A stretch of 64,000 nucleotides of DNA, from positions 4,831 to 68,830 of the forward strand of contig CAJNOJ010000366.1 in NCBI GenBank assembly GCA_905250025.1, given 5' to 3'. Positions 24,440 to 36,289 of this stretch are shown here, piece by piece (the stretch's first letter is position 1; every line of letters starts with the position of its first letter). Source of the stretch: Adineta ricciae (taxonomy: Eukaryota > Rotifera > Eurotatoria > Adinetida > Adinetidae). A program made the translations under genes and the position numbers. A model generated the notes under the pieces. That model had not been told where the DNA came from. It ran no database searches and saw nothing but the letters and a program-made list of their open reading frames with translations.

Positions 24440-25642
24440 GCGTTCGTAGAAGTCCTTGGACTTTTGACCGAAGCAGTTAGCGATATTCATTTTCACGTCG
24501 TTGACGTTGTCGTCGAACTTTTTCTAAGCCAAATGATGAGAAAGGTAACGAAACAAATGGTAATCCGTTAGTGCTAAGTCAGGAGAATAAAGTGGATGAG
24601 GAACGGTAATCCAACCGAGCTTCAATCATTTTTCGCAGGCCAACTTTGCAACGAGGGGTCGAACATTGTCATGCAAACAGTAAATTCGATTCTGCTTTTC
24701 CTTGAGTTTTTCGGCAATCCGATCCAGTTGTTGACAGTAGAGATCTGCAGTGATAGTACAACCGTTTGGAAGAAATTCCCAGTAAATAATCTCATTGACG
24801 CCTCATCAAACGCTCAGCATCATCTTCTCGAGATGTAGATCAGGCTCAAGTGTTGCTCCGCGTGTCTGACCAGCACTAAGCCACTGGCGTCTGTGTGTAC
24901 AGTTAATATACAACATCCACTTCTCATCACCAGTAACGAGACTGCGGAGCCGTTGGCAGCTGTGGTGAGATGTCATTAAATCCATACAAGCATCAATCCG
25001 ATGTTATAGCTGATGTGGTGATAACTCGTGGGGTGTCCAAACTCCATATTTCCTTGTCTTTCCTAATTCGTTCAGATGTTTCCCCACTGCAACATAAGAG
25101 CCCTCAAGCTGCTCTGCTAAGCAACGTAAAGCCAATCGAGGATCTTATTCGACGAGCTGCTTCAAGAGTGTGACGATTTTTGATAGATGAGATGTATGCG
25201 CTGATGGAACTGCGCCTATATTTGTTTCTTCCTCATAAATCGCATCGTTCTGATACAAGACACGCGTTTATATACTCGTCCACACAGAAGAGAACGCAAA
25301 AAAACATCATATCAAAGTACATCAGAATGTACCAAATAAGGAAAATCAATTTGATGAGAAAAATCATATCGCGCATACAGCGCGTGCCAGAGAGATTGCC
25401 ACAAAGAGATCCACATCCACTGGTCGATCGGACCGAGGTAATTCGTCGAGTTCTAAGCTACCGTTCTTTAAAAGATTCGACCAATACTGTGTCGTACAAG
25501 TAGAGAGTACATTCTCACCCATCGTGCTGCGTATGCTGTTGGCTGCTCCCGCTGCTTTGTGACCCAAGCAGAATTCATGAAGTAAAAGCACTCGAATCTC
25601 TCTACGTGAAACATTCATCCCCAGTTCACGATCAACGTCCAT
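24440..25642 (-). pseudogene. Mariner transposase relic (SETMAR-like lineage)
   Basis: The minus strand begins with the helix-turn-helix domain ending REIRVLLLHEFCLGHKAAGA and GNxSLELDELPRSDRPVDVD (25364-25642). Further fragments in other frames include the catalytic Asp box CLHDNVRPLVAKLACEK (near 24640-24690) and PLYSPDLALTDYHLFRYLSH (near 24530-24590), followed by a stop and FDDNVNDVK. These are the second and third acidic boxes of mariner (HDNAxPH, YSPDLAPxDYHLF). Many stops and frameshifts are present, so it is long dead. Confidence 0.85.
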
Positions 25643-25659
25643 ATTGATGACTTTATTAT

Positions 25660-27250
25660 CATTCAGAAGATATTCAGAACCCCTTTATGTACCCTTCGTA
25701 TGTAAACTTCTAGAACTTTCTGCAGTGTTCTAGAATATTTTCATAAAAACGCAAGAACTGCGTTAACAATCTAATACATTTTTGTAATGAGAGGAAAAAA
25801 TTAAGGATTTAATGATTGATCAGCGAGATCTCCTTCATGTGCTATTTCCAAATTACGCATTGAAAAATCATCGAAAGAAATAACCGAGTTTTCAAAAAAT
25901 CACGCAAAAGTAACACGGAACATTTGTATTCGGTGCGATTCTAAATTTGTAATTTTTAAACGGTACATCACAGGAATCTCACTGAGCTTTTATTTGGCTT
26001 TACATCTCTCTCCTTATCTGAATATAACTTGAAGTGTCTGCACGTCGTGCGAAATATAATACTTATCAAGCCTGGAACATTCTTCTAGAAACACTCGATA
26101 ATTTTCGTACGATATTTTGTTTAAAACATCTTATAACATGGTGTTGAGATTTTCAAAATCATATTCTTTTACTTTTTATTTAATTGTTTTCATGGTGCAA
26201 ATAAAGAGGAAAAAAAGAATTTCCTAAAGTTCATGAGACTTCGACAATCTAAATAGGTTTTATTTTCTGCAGTGACTATAGTACTTACGACAGAAAAAGA
26301 TTTGCCTGCGTCTTGTCATTTTCGTCTTATAACCTGCTGTGAGCCTATTCAGTTCGGATTCCATCAAGAAAACATCGTTTCATCTCTTTGTTCAAGTTGT
26401 GTTCAATTGGCAACGAGCCGCAATCATGTCCATTGTTATTCTTTACTAGTTTCATCGTAGTCATGTTTGTATTTTATCTAAAATGAAAAGAAATATTGGG
26501 GAAATGATGACTAAGAGCTAATGTACTGAGAGATTGATCTAAAGACTCATTAAGCCCCAGTATATGGCTTTCGTCAAGCTTAGTTTTGTCGTTTATTGAC
26601 GACAGCGAAATATTCTTTTACGGACTCATTATATGATAAGGCTGTCGGAAATTCTGAAATCGCGTCTTCATCTAAATAAAGGTTCACTCTTTTCAAACAG
26701 CAATTCAATTGATATATCAGTTTATATCTTATCGTAGTCGAGATGAGCTCTCCTGAAGTTGAGCAAAAACATATGTGAGATATCGTACTATAATCGAAAG
26801 TATCGTATATAGTATACAAAACTGTGACACAGTGATGGGGACCTAACTGAGAGAGATTCAGTTTAACTTATACTCGGCTCACACTCAAAGAAACGAGCTC
26901 ACCATGATATCTCCTCAAGTACTTTCATCACATTTCACAAAGCTTTTGTCGGTGTATATACCATAATGTCCTAGTGCAAACCCTAAAAGAATCTGATCGG
27001 AAACTCATTCTTTCAGCGGTTAGCAGGATTTTACTAAAATTGCAACCATTCAAAGACATGTAGCTCACAGTTAAATGAGGGTATTGACAGCCAGCGATCA
27101 ACCTTCTGCACAGGGAGTTAAAAATTATTAAGGTATAGGGAAAATTTTTTAATAATCATAATAGAGTGTTGAAATGTTACTAATTGCATACCAAAAGTAC
27201 TGAGGAAGGTACTTTTTTCCTTGAGAGAGGGGGAGGGAGTTCCCTCCTTC
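25660..27250. other. Intergenic, no gene recognised
   Basis: The stretch holds AT-rich DNA with short open frames at 26272-26460 (+) and 26580-26819 (-) that show no domain. Nothing else can be supported. Confidence 0.35.
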
Positions 27251-27256
27251 CCTCTT

Positions 27257-29713
27257 AACATGTATTCTGATAAAGCGAAATGAGCTCTTGTATATGATAT
27301 TTGATTGATCCATTCAGTAGAAAGAGTACGATGAATATCGTTAAAACATCAAGAGCGTCAAAAATTGCTTGTAACCGACAGTATAGAAAACGTTTTTGTT
27401 TGGCGTATATCTCAGATTGGGAAAATGATAAAAGCTTATTTTATCTAATAAAAATGTGCTTCAAGAGCCATACACAAATCGTATAAAAACGATTTTATGC
27501 AATGATTTTTTGTGATATCGTGTATTCCTCAGTATTAACATGCTAAATGGTAATATAATATTCCGACGTAGTAAGTATAAGTAAAAACCCATAGAAAGCC
27601 TTGTTCTTCTGCAAAAAAGATTTGAACATATAACCAATGTACGGCCTTCGACAATACATCTTTCAAGGCAAAGAATTGATTCGCCTTCATTTTCGCAAAT
27701 CAGCATATCGGCTTAAACGCGTAACGCGTCAACTCGGAGGGCGTGATATCGAAATCATCGGATCGAAAGCTGGTGGTTGCTATTTTATAGAGCATAGTCG
27801 ATAGTGTGAAGAAATGTATTTCGTTTTCTTTATCGCTGTAGTAAATCTCATCGAATGCTTAAGAGTACTGAGATCACTAATGTCTACTAAAAAATTCATT
27901 TTTTAGCTTGTTAATGAATTCAGTCGATTTATTCAAACAGTTAGATATATAGTGTGTTGATGAAGATAATTTGAGAGTATCTTAGTAGATACATATTTTG
28001 ACATAACATTAACTTTTTTATTCCTTACTGCTCTATCAGGAGAGCATGCCCAAAACTACTCTATTTATATCATCATCGGGTTACGAAAAGTCAGTATAGT
28101 TTATTTTTCACTAATAAGGCTCAACATTTTTCTTCTCAAAATACATATCCAAGGCTAACTTTTTACAAGCTTTCTAACATATATATTTTTATTTTCCAAA
28201 GATCACACTGTGTGAAATTTCTTCGTAACGCGATGACGTTTCTTCATAGTTTTTCAACGATTTTTGAGGGGTGCCAAAATTTTGAAAAAAATCAATGTTT
28301 GTATTTTTCAATCTAATCCCATGGATTCGATGCAGATTTTCATTCTGATTCTAAATATGTAATTGGTTTGATGTTTTAAACCCATTTTTACAAAGAAAAT
28401 TAAGGAACACCTTTTAGCTGCTAGATCTTTATAGGTTTTCTATATAATTTGTTACCGATAATTTTCAAATTGAAATCGTTAATAATATCAGATTTAATGC
28501 TAATTCTGGACAACTATGACAAAAACTACACTATAATAATTTTATATAGCTAAATGCCTTTGAAATAGATGTAAAAAAAACTCTGATTCGAAAAACAGTA
28601 TCATCGCGTTACATCAGTAAAAGGCGATTTCTTTGCAGCATATGTTGTTGTTTAATTAAATCAAGCACGTCGTTGCTAACCTTATGGTGTCAGCTTAAGA
28701 TTGTTTAAAAAATGTTTCCTGTGATGTAGTGTAGATTCGCAGAAAAATACTGATCTTGTACATCACTATCAATATTTTGTCTTTTTTTCGTCATCGTGTT
28801 ACGAGAGGTATTTCATCGATTATTTCCAAGCAACTAGTCCAAGCGATTTGGTTTTTGCAGATGACTATAGAGGGACCAGGGACATATATGATAGTGAAGA
28901 AGAAAAATTTTTATGGTTATTAGTCTATGAGAAAAAAATAAAAATACTCTGACCAAAACGTCATCGCGTTACGCGCGTTCATGCCGATATACTTAAACGA
29001 AGAAAGCTTTCCAGATATTTCTGCCATAATTGACGCACCTCGAAATTCCAACCTTATGTAAGGTGTTAATACTGAGGGCTACACGATATCACACAGAAAT
29101 CATTACATAAAATCGTTTTTATACGATTTTTATATATCAGTGTGAAGCTAGCACGAACAAACGATGAGTTAGCTTTAAACTTTGTTACTAAATATGTCCC
29201 GTCCATGCAAACTATACCATTCGACTCAGAATTTAATTCTGCATCCAATGATGGTACTTTTATTCACGTAACAAACTTGGGAAAATTTTTTATCTGTCTT
29301 CATTCGTTTCCTTCAGGTCTATTTATAATCTAGATCGAATATTTTCAAAGTTTGTTCTGCGAATAAAAGTACCACCATTCGATGCAGAATTTAATTCTGC
29401 ATCGAATGGTGTAGTTTACATGGACGGGACATATTTAGTAACAAAGTTTAAAGCTAACACATTGTTTGTTCGTGCTAGCTTCACACTAATTTTGTATATG
29501 GTTCGTTGAAGCACATTTTATTAGATGAAATAAGATTTTATCATTTTCCCAATCTGAGATATACGCCAAACAAAAACGTTTTCTGTATTGTCGATTGCAA
29601 GTAATTTTTTACGCTCTTGCCGTGTTAACTGTATGCATCCTACTCTTTCTACTGAATGGATCAATCAAATATCATATACAAGAGCTCATTTCGCTTTATC
29701 AGAATACATGTTA
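27257..29713. mobile_element. Large foldback element with about 270-bp diverged inverted arms
   Basis: The left arm, about 27257-27535, matches the reverse complement of 29032-29137 plus 29489-29713 at roughly 85-90%. The arms share words such as CATGTATTCTGATAAAGCG and TTGTTTGGCGTATATCTCAG. The right arm is interrupted by a hairpin MITE (29138-29488). The interior of about 1.5 kb has no large open frame but holds five copies of a TCATCGCGTTACG-like word (28074, 28224 on the minus strand, 28601, 28791, 28961). Arm divergence and the nested insertion show that it is a real, old element rather than an artefact. Confidence 0.7.
29138..29488. mobile_element. Hairpin MITE (CAGTGTGAAGCTAGCACGAA family), copy 1
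   Basis: The ends are CAGTGTGAAGCTAGCACGAA on the left and its inverse on the right (TTCGTGCTAGCTTCACACT). The whole 351 bp folds on itself, with a centre carrying CGAATGGTGGTA/TACCACCATTCG and AGAATTTAATTCTGCATC. It is inserted in the right arm of the foldback element. A relative lies at 32643-33189. Confidence 0.75.
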
Positions 29714-29856
29714 CTTTGATTTCCGGGATTCACTCTAGTAGCGCAATAATCTTAGACATTTGTATGAATATTTTTGCACCGGGATGTTTGATATATTACT
29801 CTGATGATATGTTTGCGTACATTTTCTTTGTAACATAAGAATGCAATATCTTTCAG

Positions 29857-30303
29857 ATGAATAAATGTTCAAAGCCCAAAGTCTATATAACTCGTCGAGA
29901 AACATTTTCAAGTGCGCATCGTCTCCACTCAACGGCTTTGTCTGATGACGATAACATGCACATATTTGGTAAGTGCAATAATCCTAACGGACACGGTCAT
30001 AACTATGTGCTCGAGGTCACGGTTGTTGGCCATGTGGATGAGCACACCGGCATGGTTATGAATATTGCTGATCTCAAACATATAATACAAGAACATGTGC
30101 TCAAGTTCATTGATCATAAACATCTTGATCTTGATCTTGATCATTTCCGCATAAACAAGATAGTTAGTACCACCGAAAATCTAGCTATATATATTTGGCA
30201 ACAACTAACTACTGCTATTCGGAATCAATTTGACAAAGTTCACTTATATGAAATTAAATTACACGAAACTGAAAATAATATTGTTGTGTACCGTGGAGAA
30301 TAA
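29857..30303 (+). CDS. PTS: 6-pyruvoyl-tetrahydropterin synthase
   Basis: A complete 148-aa single-exon protein of the usual length. It converts 7,8-dihydroneopterin triphosphate into 6-pyruvoyl-tetrahydropterin, the second step of tetrahydrobiopterin synthesis, in the cytosol as a homohexamer. Expected features are all visible: zinc histidines in SSAHRLH (H21) and GHGHNY (H46, H48), catalytic Cys40 in FGKCNNPNGHGHNY, the Asp-His pair in FIDHKHLDLD (D86, H87), STTENLAIYIW, and the pterin-anchoring Glu in HETENNIVVYRGE. The Cys marks it as the animal-type enzyme rather than PTPS-III or the QueD type. ATG at 29857 follows a pyrimidine stretch ending in CAG, so a 5' UTR exon upstream is possible. 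A GTP cyclohydrolase I and a folate-type gene lie within 27 kb. Confidence 0.95.
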   Translation: MNKCSKPKVYITRRETFSSAHRLHSTALSDDDNMHIFGKCNNPNGHGHNYVLEVTVVGHVDEHTGMVMNIADLKHIIQEHVLKFIDHKHLDLDLDHFRINKIVSTTENLAIYIWQQLTTAIRNQFDKVHLYEIKLHETENNIVVYRGE

Positions 30304-30452
30304 ACGTTTTTTGTTGTGTATCTGAGTACGCTGCAGAATTCTTACCAAACAGAATTAAGAATTTTGTGAGCATGTTCATAGCTCATAATTGATAAAGCGT
30401 GATCCTGAACAAGACAAACCTTTGTACTGAGACAGTCATTCTCAAATACAAN

Positions 30453-31575
30453 CTTAAAGAACTGTTACTCTATATTGTTAAAGAGAAAAAGAAGCTCTAT
30501 CTTTCTATACTATTCGATTGAACTTCACTTAAGAGAATAATATTAAACTTTCTATAACATCTATTTCAACTGGTTATGTGCTCGTTGTATCAGATCATAC
30601 TTTTATTGTTCAATATGTGCTTATGGCATACTAAAGACACGGACAGTAAGATTTTAATGCCGTATAACAAGGTTAAAGTAACTTTCTTTTATATAGTCTA
30701 ATAGAGAAAAGAAAGCTCTATTTTTCTATGCTTTTTGTTCAAACTTCACCAACTACATATATAGAAAGATATTATATGGGGGTCTAGGACGGTAGGGCGC
30801 CAGAACATTTGTTTGCTTAGACAGTTGTTCGCAAAATAAACTACTATTAGAATGATGAATGAAATAATGGAATCAAGATTAGTCAAGTAAATCAGGAAGA
30901 TTTCGACTAAATTGAATGAAAAAAGGATTTTTAAAAGTCTTATATCTCGGTCATAATGATTTGGTAACGCGAGTGATTGCAAAGTTGTATTACTCGTGTA
31001 AGACTTAAAGTCTAAGTGATCCATTGATGGAGATGTTCTTCCAAAGTTAGATTCACGATTAAGTACGCTATAATAGTGACTACGATCAACATACATATGC
31101 CTGTGAGCAGAGTAAAACTCAGTCGATCAGTATAGCTTTAGCGAGCTTAGTGTTATGAGAGTCATTGGTATCATAGACTTAATGAGACCATATCAGCTCC
31201 GTGTTCCATCCATGCTACACATAATCAGTATGAAAAATTCGTTAAAAGGTTTCCCTCAGAAGTCGGTCGAAATCTGCCTGATATACGACTAATTTTGATC
31301 CCATTATTTCATTCAGAAGTCTAATAGTAGTTTATTCTGCGAACTACTGTCCGAGCGAGCAAATGTCTTAACGCGCAAGTGTCCACGTGCAACCGTTCGT
31401 TCCCCAAAATAGAATCTGGTACAACCAGCCGAAATAGATTTTATAAATAGTTTAATATTATTCTCTTCAGTGAAGTTCAATCGAATAGTATAGAAAGATA
31501 GAGCTTCTTTTTCTCTTTAACAATATAGAGTAACAGTTCTTTAAGGCTTACCATAAGAGATTAAAGTATCACTCT
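30453..31575. repeat. Inverted repeat pair of an interspersed family (also at 45772 and 47775)
   Basis: Sequence 30453-30580 (TTAAAGAGAAAAAGAAGCTC...) is inverted at about 31430-31570. The same word string occurs in direct orientation at 45772-45992 and 47775-48090. The inner edge at 30640-30760 (AAGATTTTAATGCCGTATAA, then AGAAAGCTCTATTTTTCTATG) corresponds in inverse to 47980-48075. I read it as a non-autonomous element with long inverted ends. Its left end touches N 30452. Confidence 0.55.
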
Positions 31576-31594
31576 ACGAACTTTTGGTATGCCC

Positions 31595-32490
31595 TCCAGT
31601 ATACCGGTAAAGACGAACGATCTGAGGATGGATTTTGTAATAATATTGTAATTATATTTTGTGAAACAGTACAACATCCAATCAATCATAAAGTTTATTT
31701 TGATAATTTCTATGCGGCGGTTAATCTGCAAGTGGATTCATCAAATTAGACATTTATACTGTTGCTGCAGTAAGAGAAAATCGCCTAGCAGGTTCCCTTA
31801 TGAAGAACGCGAGTGATTTATCAACTGAAAGACATGGTGCGATGGATCATCGTATAGCTGTTGTTGATGGTGTGGAAGTTTGTGCAGTTAAATGATATGA
31901 TAATAACATCGTTGATTGCCTTTCAAGATCATATGGTTGCCATTCAATTGATTCTGCTGAAAGATTGTCAACCAGGGGAAAAGGCAAATACGAATTATGA
32001 GACCGAGTATTCCACAGGCATATAATTAACATATGGGAGGAGTTGATATGATCGATATGCTGATTTCTCTTTATCGTATTAATGTTTAATCACAAAAATA
32101 TTATATCAAGATCATATTTTGTCTAATTGATTTACCAGTTTTTAATGAATGTCTCTTATATCGACACCATTATTCTCAACTTAATGTTTCAAAAAAGAAT
32201 GTGGCGTCTTTATTGACGGTTCGTATTAATATAACAGTCATTATTTCAATCATGTTCACCTTCGTCGCAGTGAAATATGGTCGCCCATCATTATAATCAG
32301 TGACTAGTGAAGTTTATCCCCGAGCTTTGCCTACTTCACTTCCAGTAATAAATATTTGATTGGATAGATTTGAATATTAACATGTTTCAACAGCGGAGGG
32401 TTGATGTCGAAATCTTGCTTGCATTGGTCAAACCAGAATCTCATGTTCAAAATGCAAAGTACGATTATGTTTCAACGAAACAAACAATTA
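31595..32490 (+). pseudogene. PiggyBac transposase relic A (C-terminal half)
   Basis: Fragments in shifting frames: LQYTGKDERSEDGFCNN, NHKVYFDNFYAAVNLQ (one catalytic Asp), ENRLAGSLMKNASDLS, RHGAMDHRIAVVDGVEVCAV, HMGGVDMIDMLISLYRI (the last Asp box), YIKIIFCLIDLPVFNECLLY. A Cys-rich end, CRRNLACIG...CSKCKVRLCF, follows. Order and motifs fit PGBD-type piggyBac transposases. At least three stops are present. Confidence 0.8.
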
Positions 32491-32642
32491 TTTCAAAAAC
32501 TACTATAACCAACAAGTGGTCTTTGTTCAAATTTATTCCTAATGTTGTCTGATATTGATCTTCTTGCACTGTTATCACATTTCTCTACACATTTTTATTT
32601 CTTTTCTTCAGTGCAGACTTGATAAATAAATGAAAAAAAAAT

Positions 32643-33189
32643 CAGTGTGAAGCTAGCACGAAGGAGCTAGCACGAAGAAACTGTGTGTAAGCTAAAAACT
32701 TTTTTCCCAAGTTTGTCCGGCTCATAAAACCTAGTCCAATCGATTCAGAATTTAATTCTGCATCGAATGGTGGTATTTTTTATTCACCGGACAAACTTTG
32801 GAAAAAAATTATCGGAAACATAAATAGACCTATATGAGGCAAACAACGATGTGGTTAAACTTTTTTCCAAAGTTTGTCCGGTGAATAAAAATACCACCAT
32901 TCGATGCNTTCAGAATTTAATTCTGCATCGAATGGTGGTATTTTTTATTCACCGGACAAACTTTGGAAAAAAATTATCGGAAACATAAATAGACCTATAT
33001 GAGGCAAACAACGATGTGGTTAAACTTTTTTCCAAAGTTTGTCCGGTGAATAAAAATACCACCATTCGATGCAAAATTAAATTCTGAATCGATTGGACCA
33101 GGTTTTATGAACCGGACAAACTTGGGGAAAAAGTTTTTAGCTTACACACAGTTTCTTCGTGCTAGCTCCTTCGTGCTAGCTTCACACTG
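32643..33189. mobile_element. Hairpin MITE (CAGTGTGAAGCTAGCACGAA family), copy 2
   Basis: Both ends carry CAGTGTGAAGCTAGCACGAA, here followed by a second GAGCTAGCACGAAG unit. The interior is almost perfectly palindromic. Sequence 32744-32907 recurs exactly at 32909-33072 on either side of N 32908, so the assembled length of 547 bp is inflated; the true element is probably about 380 bp. Confidence 0.75.
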
Positions 33190-33194
33190 ATATG

Positions 33195-36100
33195 AAAAAA
33201 TCATAAATTTCTCATTACGATAGTCAAAAACAAAAAAAGTGGCTATATGAAACTTTGACTCATACTGACCGGATGTATCCAAGTGGATACAGCATGCCAT
33301 TCAATATGGTAGTGTACTTTGGCTCAACCAAACAAACTTTTCTCATCTCTAGGGCCTGAAAGAGAGAGAAATATATGAAATTTTTTTGCTTCATTTCGTC
33401 TAGTAACGGGCTTGAAAGAGCCAATGTTTATAACACAAAAACGTATGTTGAGCGAAAATTAACATAAAAATACCGTAAACAGATTTCATCCATTTCATAT
33501 TTTCACACAAGTAACAAACGGCCTTTTACGGTCTGTAAGAGAATCATCAGTTTCTATTCAATCGAACAAAAAGAGTATTTCCAGAGACATAAATCTTATA
33601 ATCGTCAAGTCTTCTATATTTTAATGTAGTAAAGATCTACATACGAAAAACTAGTTTTAAAATCTTGTAAATTTGTTTGGTTGACCGGAAAGATTAAGAG
33701 AAACAAACTTCTTCCATAATACGTAAATTGGGTTAGAAAAGAAAACAGTTCAGTGAGTAGAATATCGTTGATTTCGTATTCTTTATTCTTCTTATAAAAA
33801 TAAAATATTATCACCTTACTTTTATCGATCGTATATAACGCATACATTTCATTCTAATAAATGCTCCTTCGTAATTCGTTATAATCCTTAATAAAATATA
33901 TGAAACAGCAGTGTTACATATCTTCTGTTTTGGAGATGCATCCTGATCTCAGGTAGGCGATAAATTTGTCTTCAGTGAGAGATGCAATATTTGGTGTGAG
34001 ATATGCCCATGTTCGAGAGTGCGGATGCATCTTGGGAACGCAGAATATCTGGAAGTGCTCGTAAGTTTAGATAACAAAACGTTTTCTAAGGAATAATATG
34101 GACAAACGGATTGAAGCCTGGCGAAGTGATGGTTTATTGGTAAGCAGCAAATGGTGAAGTGAGTGGTGTCATACGTCCCATACTAAATGCTACATCTCGT
34201 CTCCGTAAACGCGGAACATATGATGCTTTTGTCTCTAGATCACTCATTCCGTACTAACATGCATCCGAACATTGTTTTCCGAGTGACGATTTTTATGAGA
34301 ACTAAAATCGAACTTATGATATTCTCAAAGATCCTTAATGCAAATGATCCACATGAGTGTGTGCACATGTAAATAATATGTTCTACTGAGTGTATCAAAA
34401 TAGATAGGCTTTTCAGTAATTACTATAGAGTTCACTAATATTTCAATGTTTATGCAAAAAAAATGTAACAAAGATTTCTCGTTAAATTGTTTACAATACG
34501 TACAGATTTCTATTGTCTCAGATGATTTCCGTTATTTTATGACACACGATGCAATCGATGAGCTCAAAAAGCACTGCTTGCAAATAAACGATTTTCTGTA
34601 GACAGCTCCATGAGATATTCACCAAAAATACCGAAAGTATTCTGATATGTTTCCTTTCTTGTAAGAATTATCCTAGAGTTTTTTTCTGATGATTTTGGTA
34701 GAGAGAATTTTTGAACTTCAATTATAAATCATGACATTATAGTCAAAATATTAGTCAAGCTTGAAATAAACTATTTTCTGATCAATCATGATAAAAAGTC
34801 GATTAGTATATCTCAAAACGGGTGTGTCGCAGAAATATATGAGTTAGCAAGTTTCATAGAAGAACGTTTACTCCACAAAATTTTTTACCAGAGTCCGTGA
34901 GCGGAGACTTCTACGGCGCCATGAAAAATATTATTTTCTCCGGCGTCGTAGGTATCTCATCTCACAGACTTTCTTAAAGTGCTTTCCGGAGACACTCGAA
35001 TGCGATTGATAAATCTCAATAAAACATTGTAAGTGGATAGGTATCAGAAAAACAGAAGATATCATTTTTATATGAATATTACATAAAACGTTCTATTAAG
35101 ATTCAGGTGTACTGTTCAGGTATTTTGGAACCTCTGTCTATACTGTGTTCTACAACAAACTTTCTTTTAGAAAGCCTATTGAACAACATTCCTTCCTAGT
35201 AAAGTAATTTTGAGATATAGTAAGTCTATCAAAAATTCTTGCTTGATAGTTGTGCTCACTGGCCAAATCAATTTTACTGTTTCTCATAAAATAATGAAAA
35301 TCATTTGAGAGAATGAAGACCTGTACGTTCTGTGGAGAATTTAATGAGAAACCTTTTGCTAGTTTTTTTTTCGTTTTTCTGAAACTCAGTTTATTAGGTT
35401 ACAGCAACCGTTTTCCCCCTCTTTCCACAGCTTCTTAAAGTTGGATCGGACTGAAAACTTTTTTATACTACTTTAATCAATGCGGATAGGTTTTCTTTTG
35501 TAGATATCTGTTACTGTTCAAATTTAGCCGTCTTTATAAATTTTTTTGGAATCTGAGAAGTTAAGGAGTTTCCATAAGACCGAGTATTCTGATTTCCTTG
35601 GTTAAAGTATTAGCCGGTTCTGAAAGAAAAACACCCATCTCTATTGAGCACTGATACTCACAGTGAAAATTTTAGCTTAGGCAGATGTAATCTTTGAATT
35701 CGCGAAGGAAAAATTTTTCGCAATTTTATACGATTTTTTACTTTGAAGTCTTTGCAAGCCTATAGACATCCGATATGATACATATGTGCCTAGTGCAATG
35801 TCTGCGTTACCAGTCGAGACCTACATCGCTTAAAAGTTGCAAAAATTTTTGCTCAGTGGGTTTCGCGGAAATACCAGAAGATGGGAAAGTCACTTCAAAA
35901 GAATATATTGATAACGCCTGAATAACTTTCTTTTTTGTGCCAGCAGCTATCTAATTAGTTTAGTTTGCGCTTCTAGAAAGTCCATGTACACTTGAACATG
36001 ATTATATGTTTTCTTTAATTCATACTATCAGCTAATGAAATAACATAGGCAATTATAAAGCATAATAAGGAGGATTCAATCACTGCGAGTCTTCACTAGA

Positions 36101-36285
36101 ACTATATAGAATTCTTAGAGCTTTAGAATATGCTTTGTTTTTGTCTATGTTTTCAAAATAGAATATATTTGTAGATATTCACCTCCATAAGTTGATAGTT
36201 TAAACTCATGCAAAGATAAAAATCTTCTCTGATTAGTCAGGAGCACATAAAAGACATCGTTTTATTCTTTGATTGTAGAAAATCA
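33195..36285. other. 3.1 kb without a gene; small transposon relics
   Basis: Mostly AT-rich DNA. On the minus strand near 34520-34600, LQAVLFELIDCIVCHKI matches the C-terminus of the Tc1/mariner-like fragment at 61778-61990 (KVVLLGPIDCIACHKI), so a dead copy of that element is here. A GC-rich imperfect hairpin lies at 34892-34970. No other feature can be supported. Confidence 0.5.
34892..34970. repeat. Isolated GC-rich imperfect hairpin
   Basis: The left half AGTCCGTGAGCGGAGACTTC plus TACGGCGCC pairs imperfectly with GGCGTCGTAGGTATCTCATC plus TCACAGACT across a loop of about 20 bp. It stands out from AT-rich surroundings. It may be a miniature element or a transcribed hairpin; I cannot tell which. 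Confidence 0.45.
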
Positions 36286-36289
36286 CAAA

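Noticed and set aside
29066..29333. Opposite frames at 29066-29248 and 29142-29333
   Set aside because: They lie in the hairpin MITE and foldback arm; they are mirror images of the inverted repeat.
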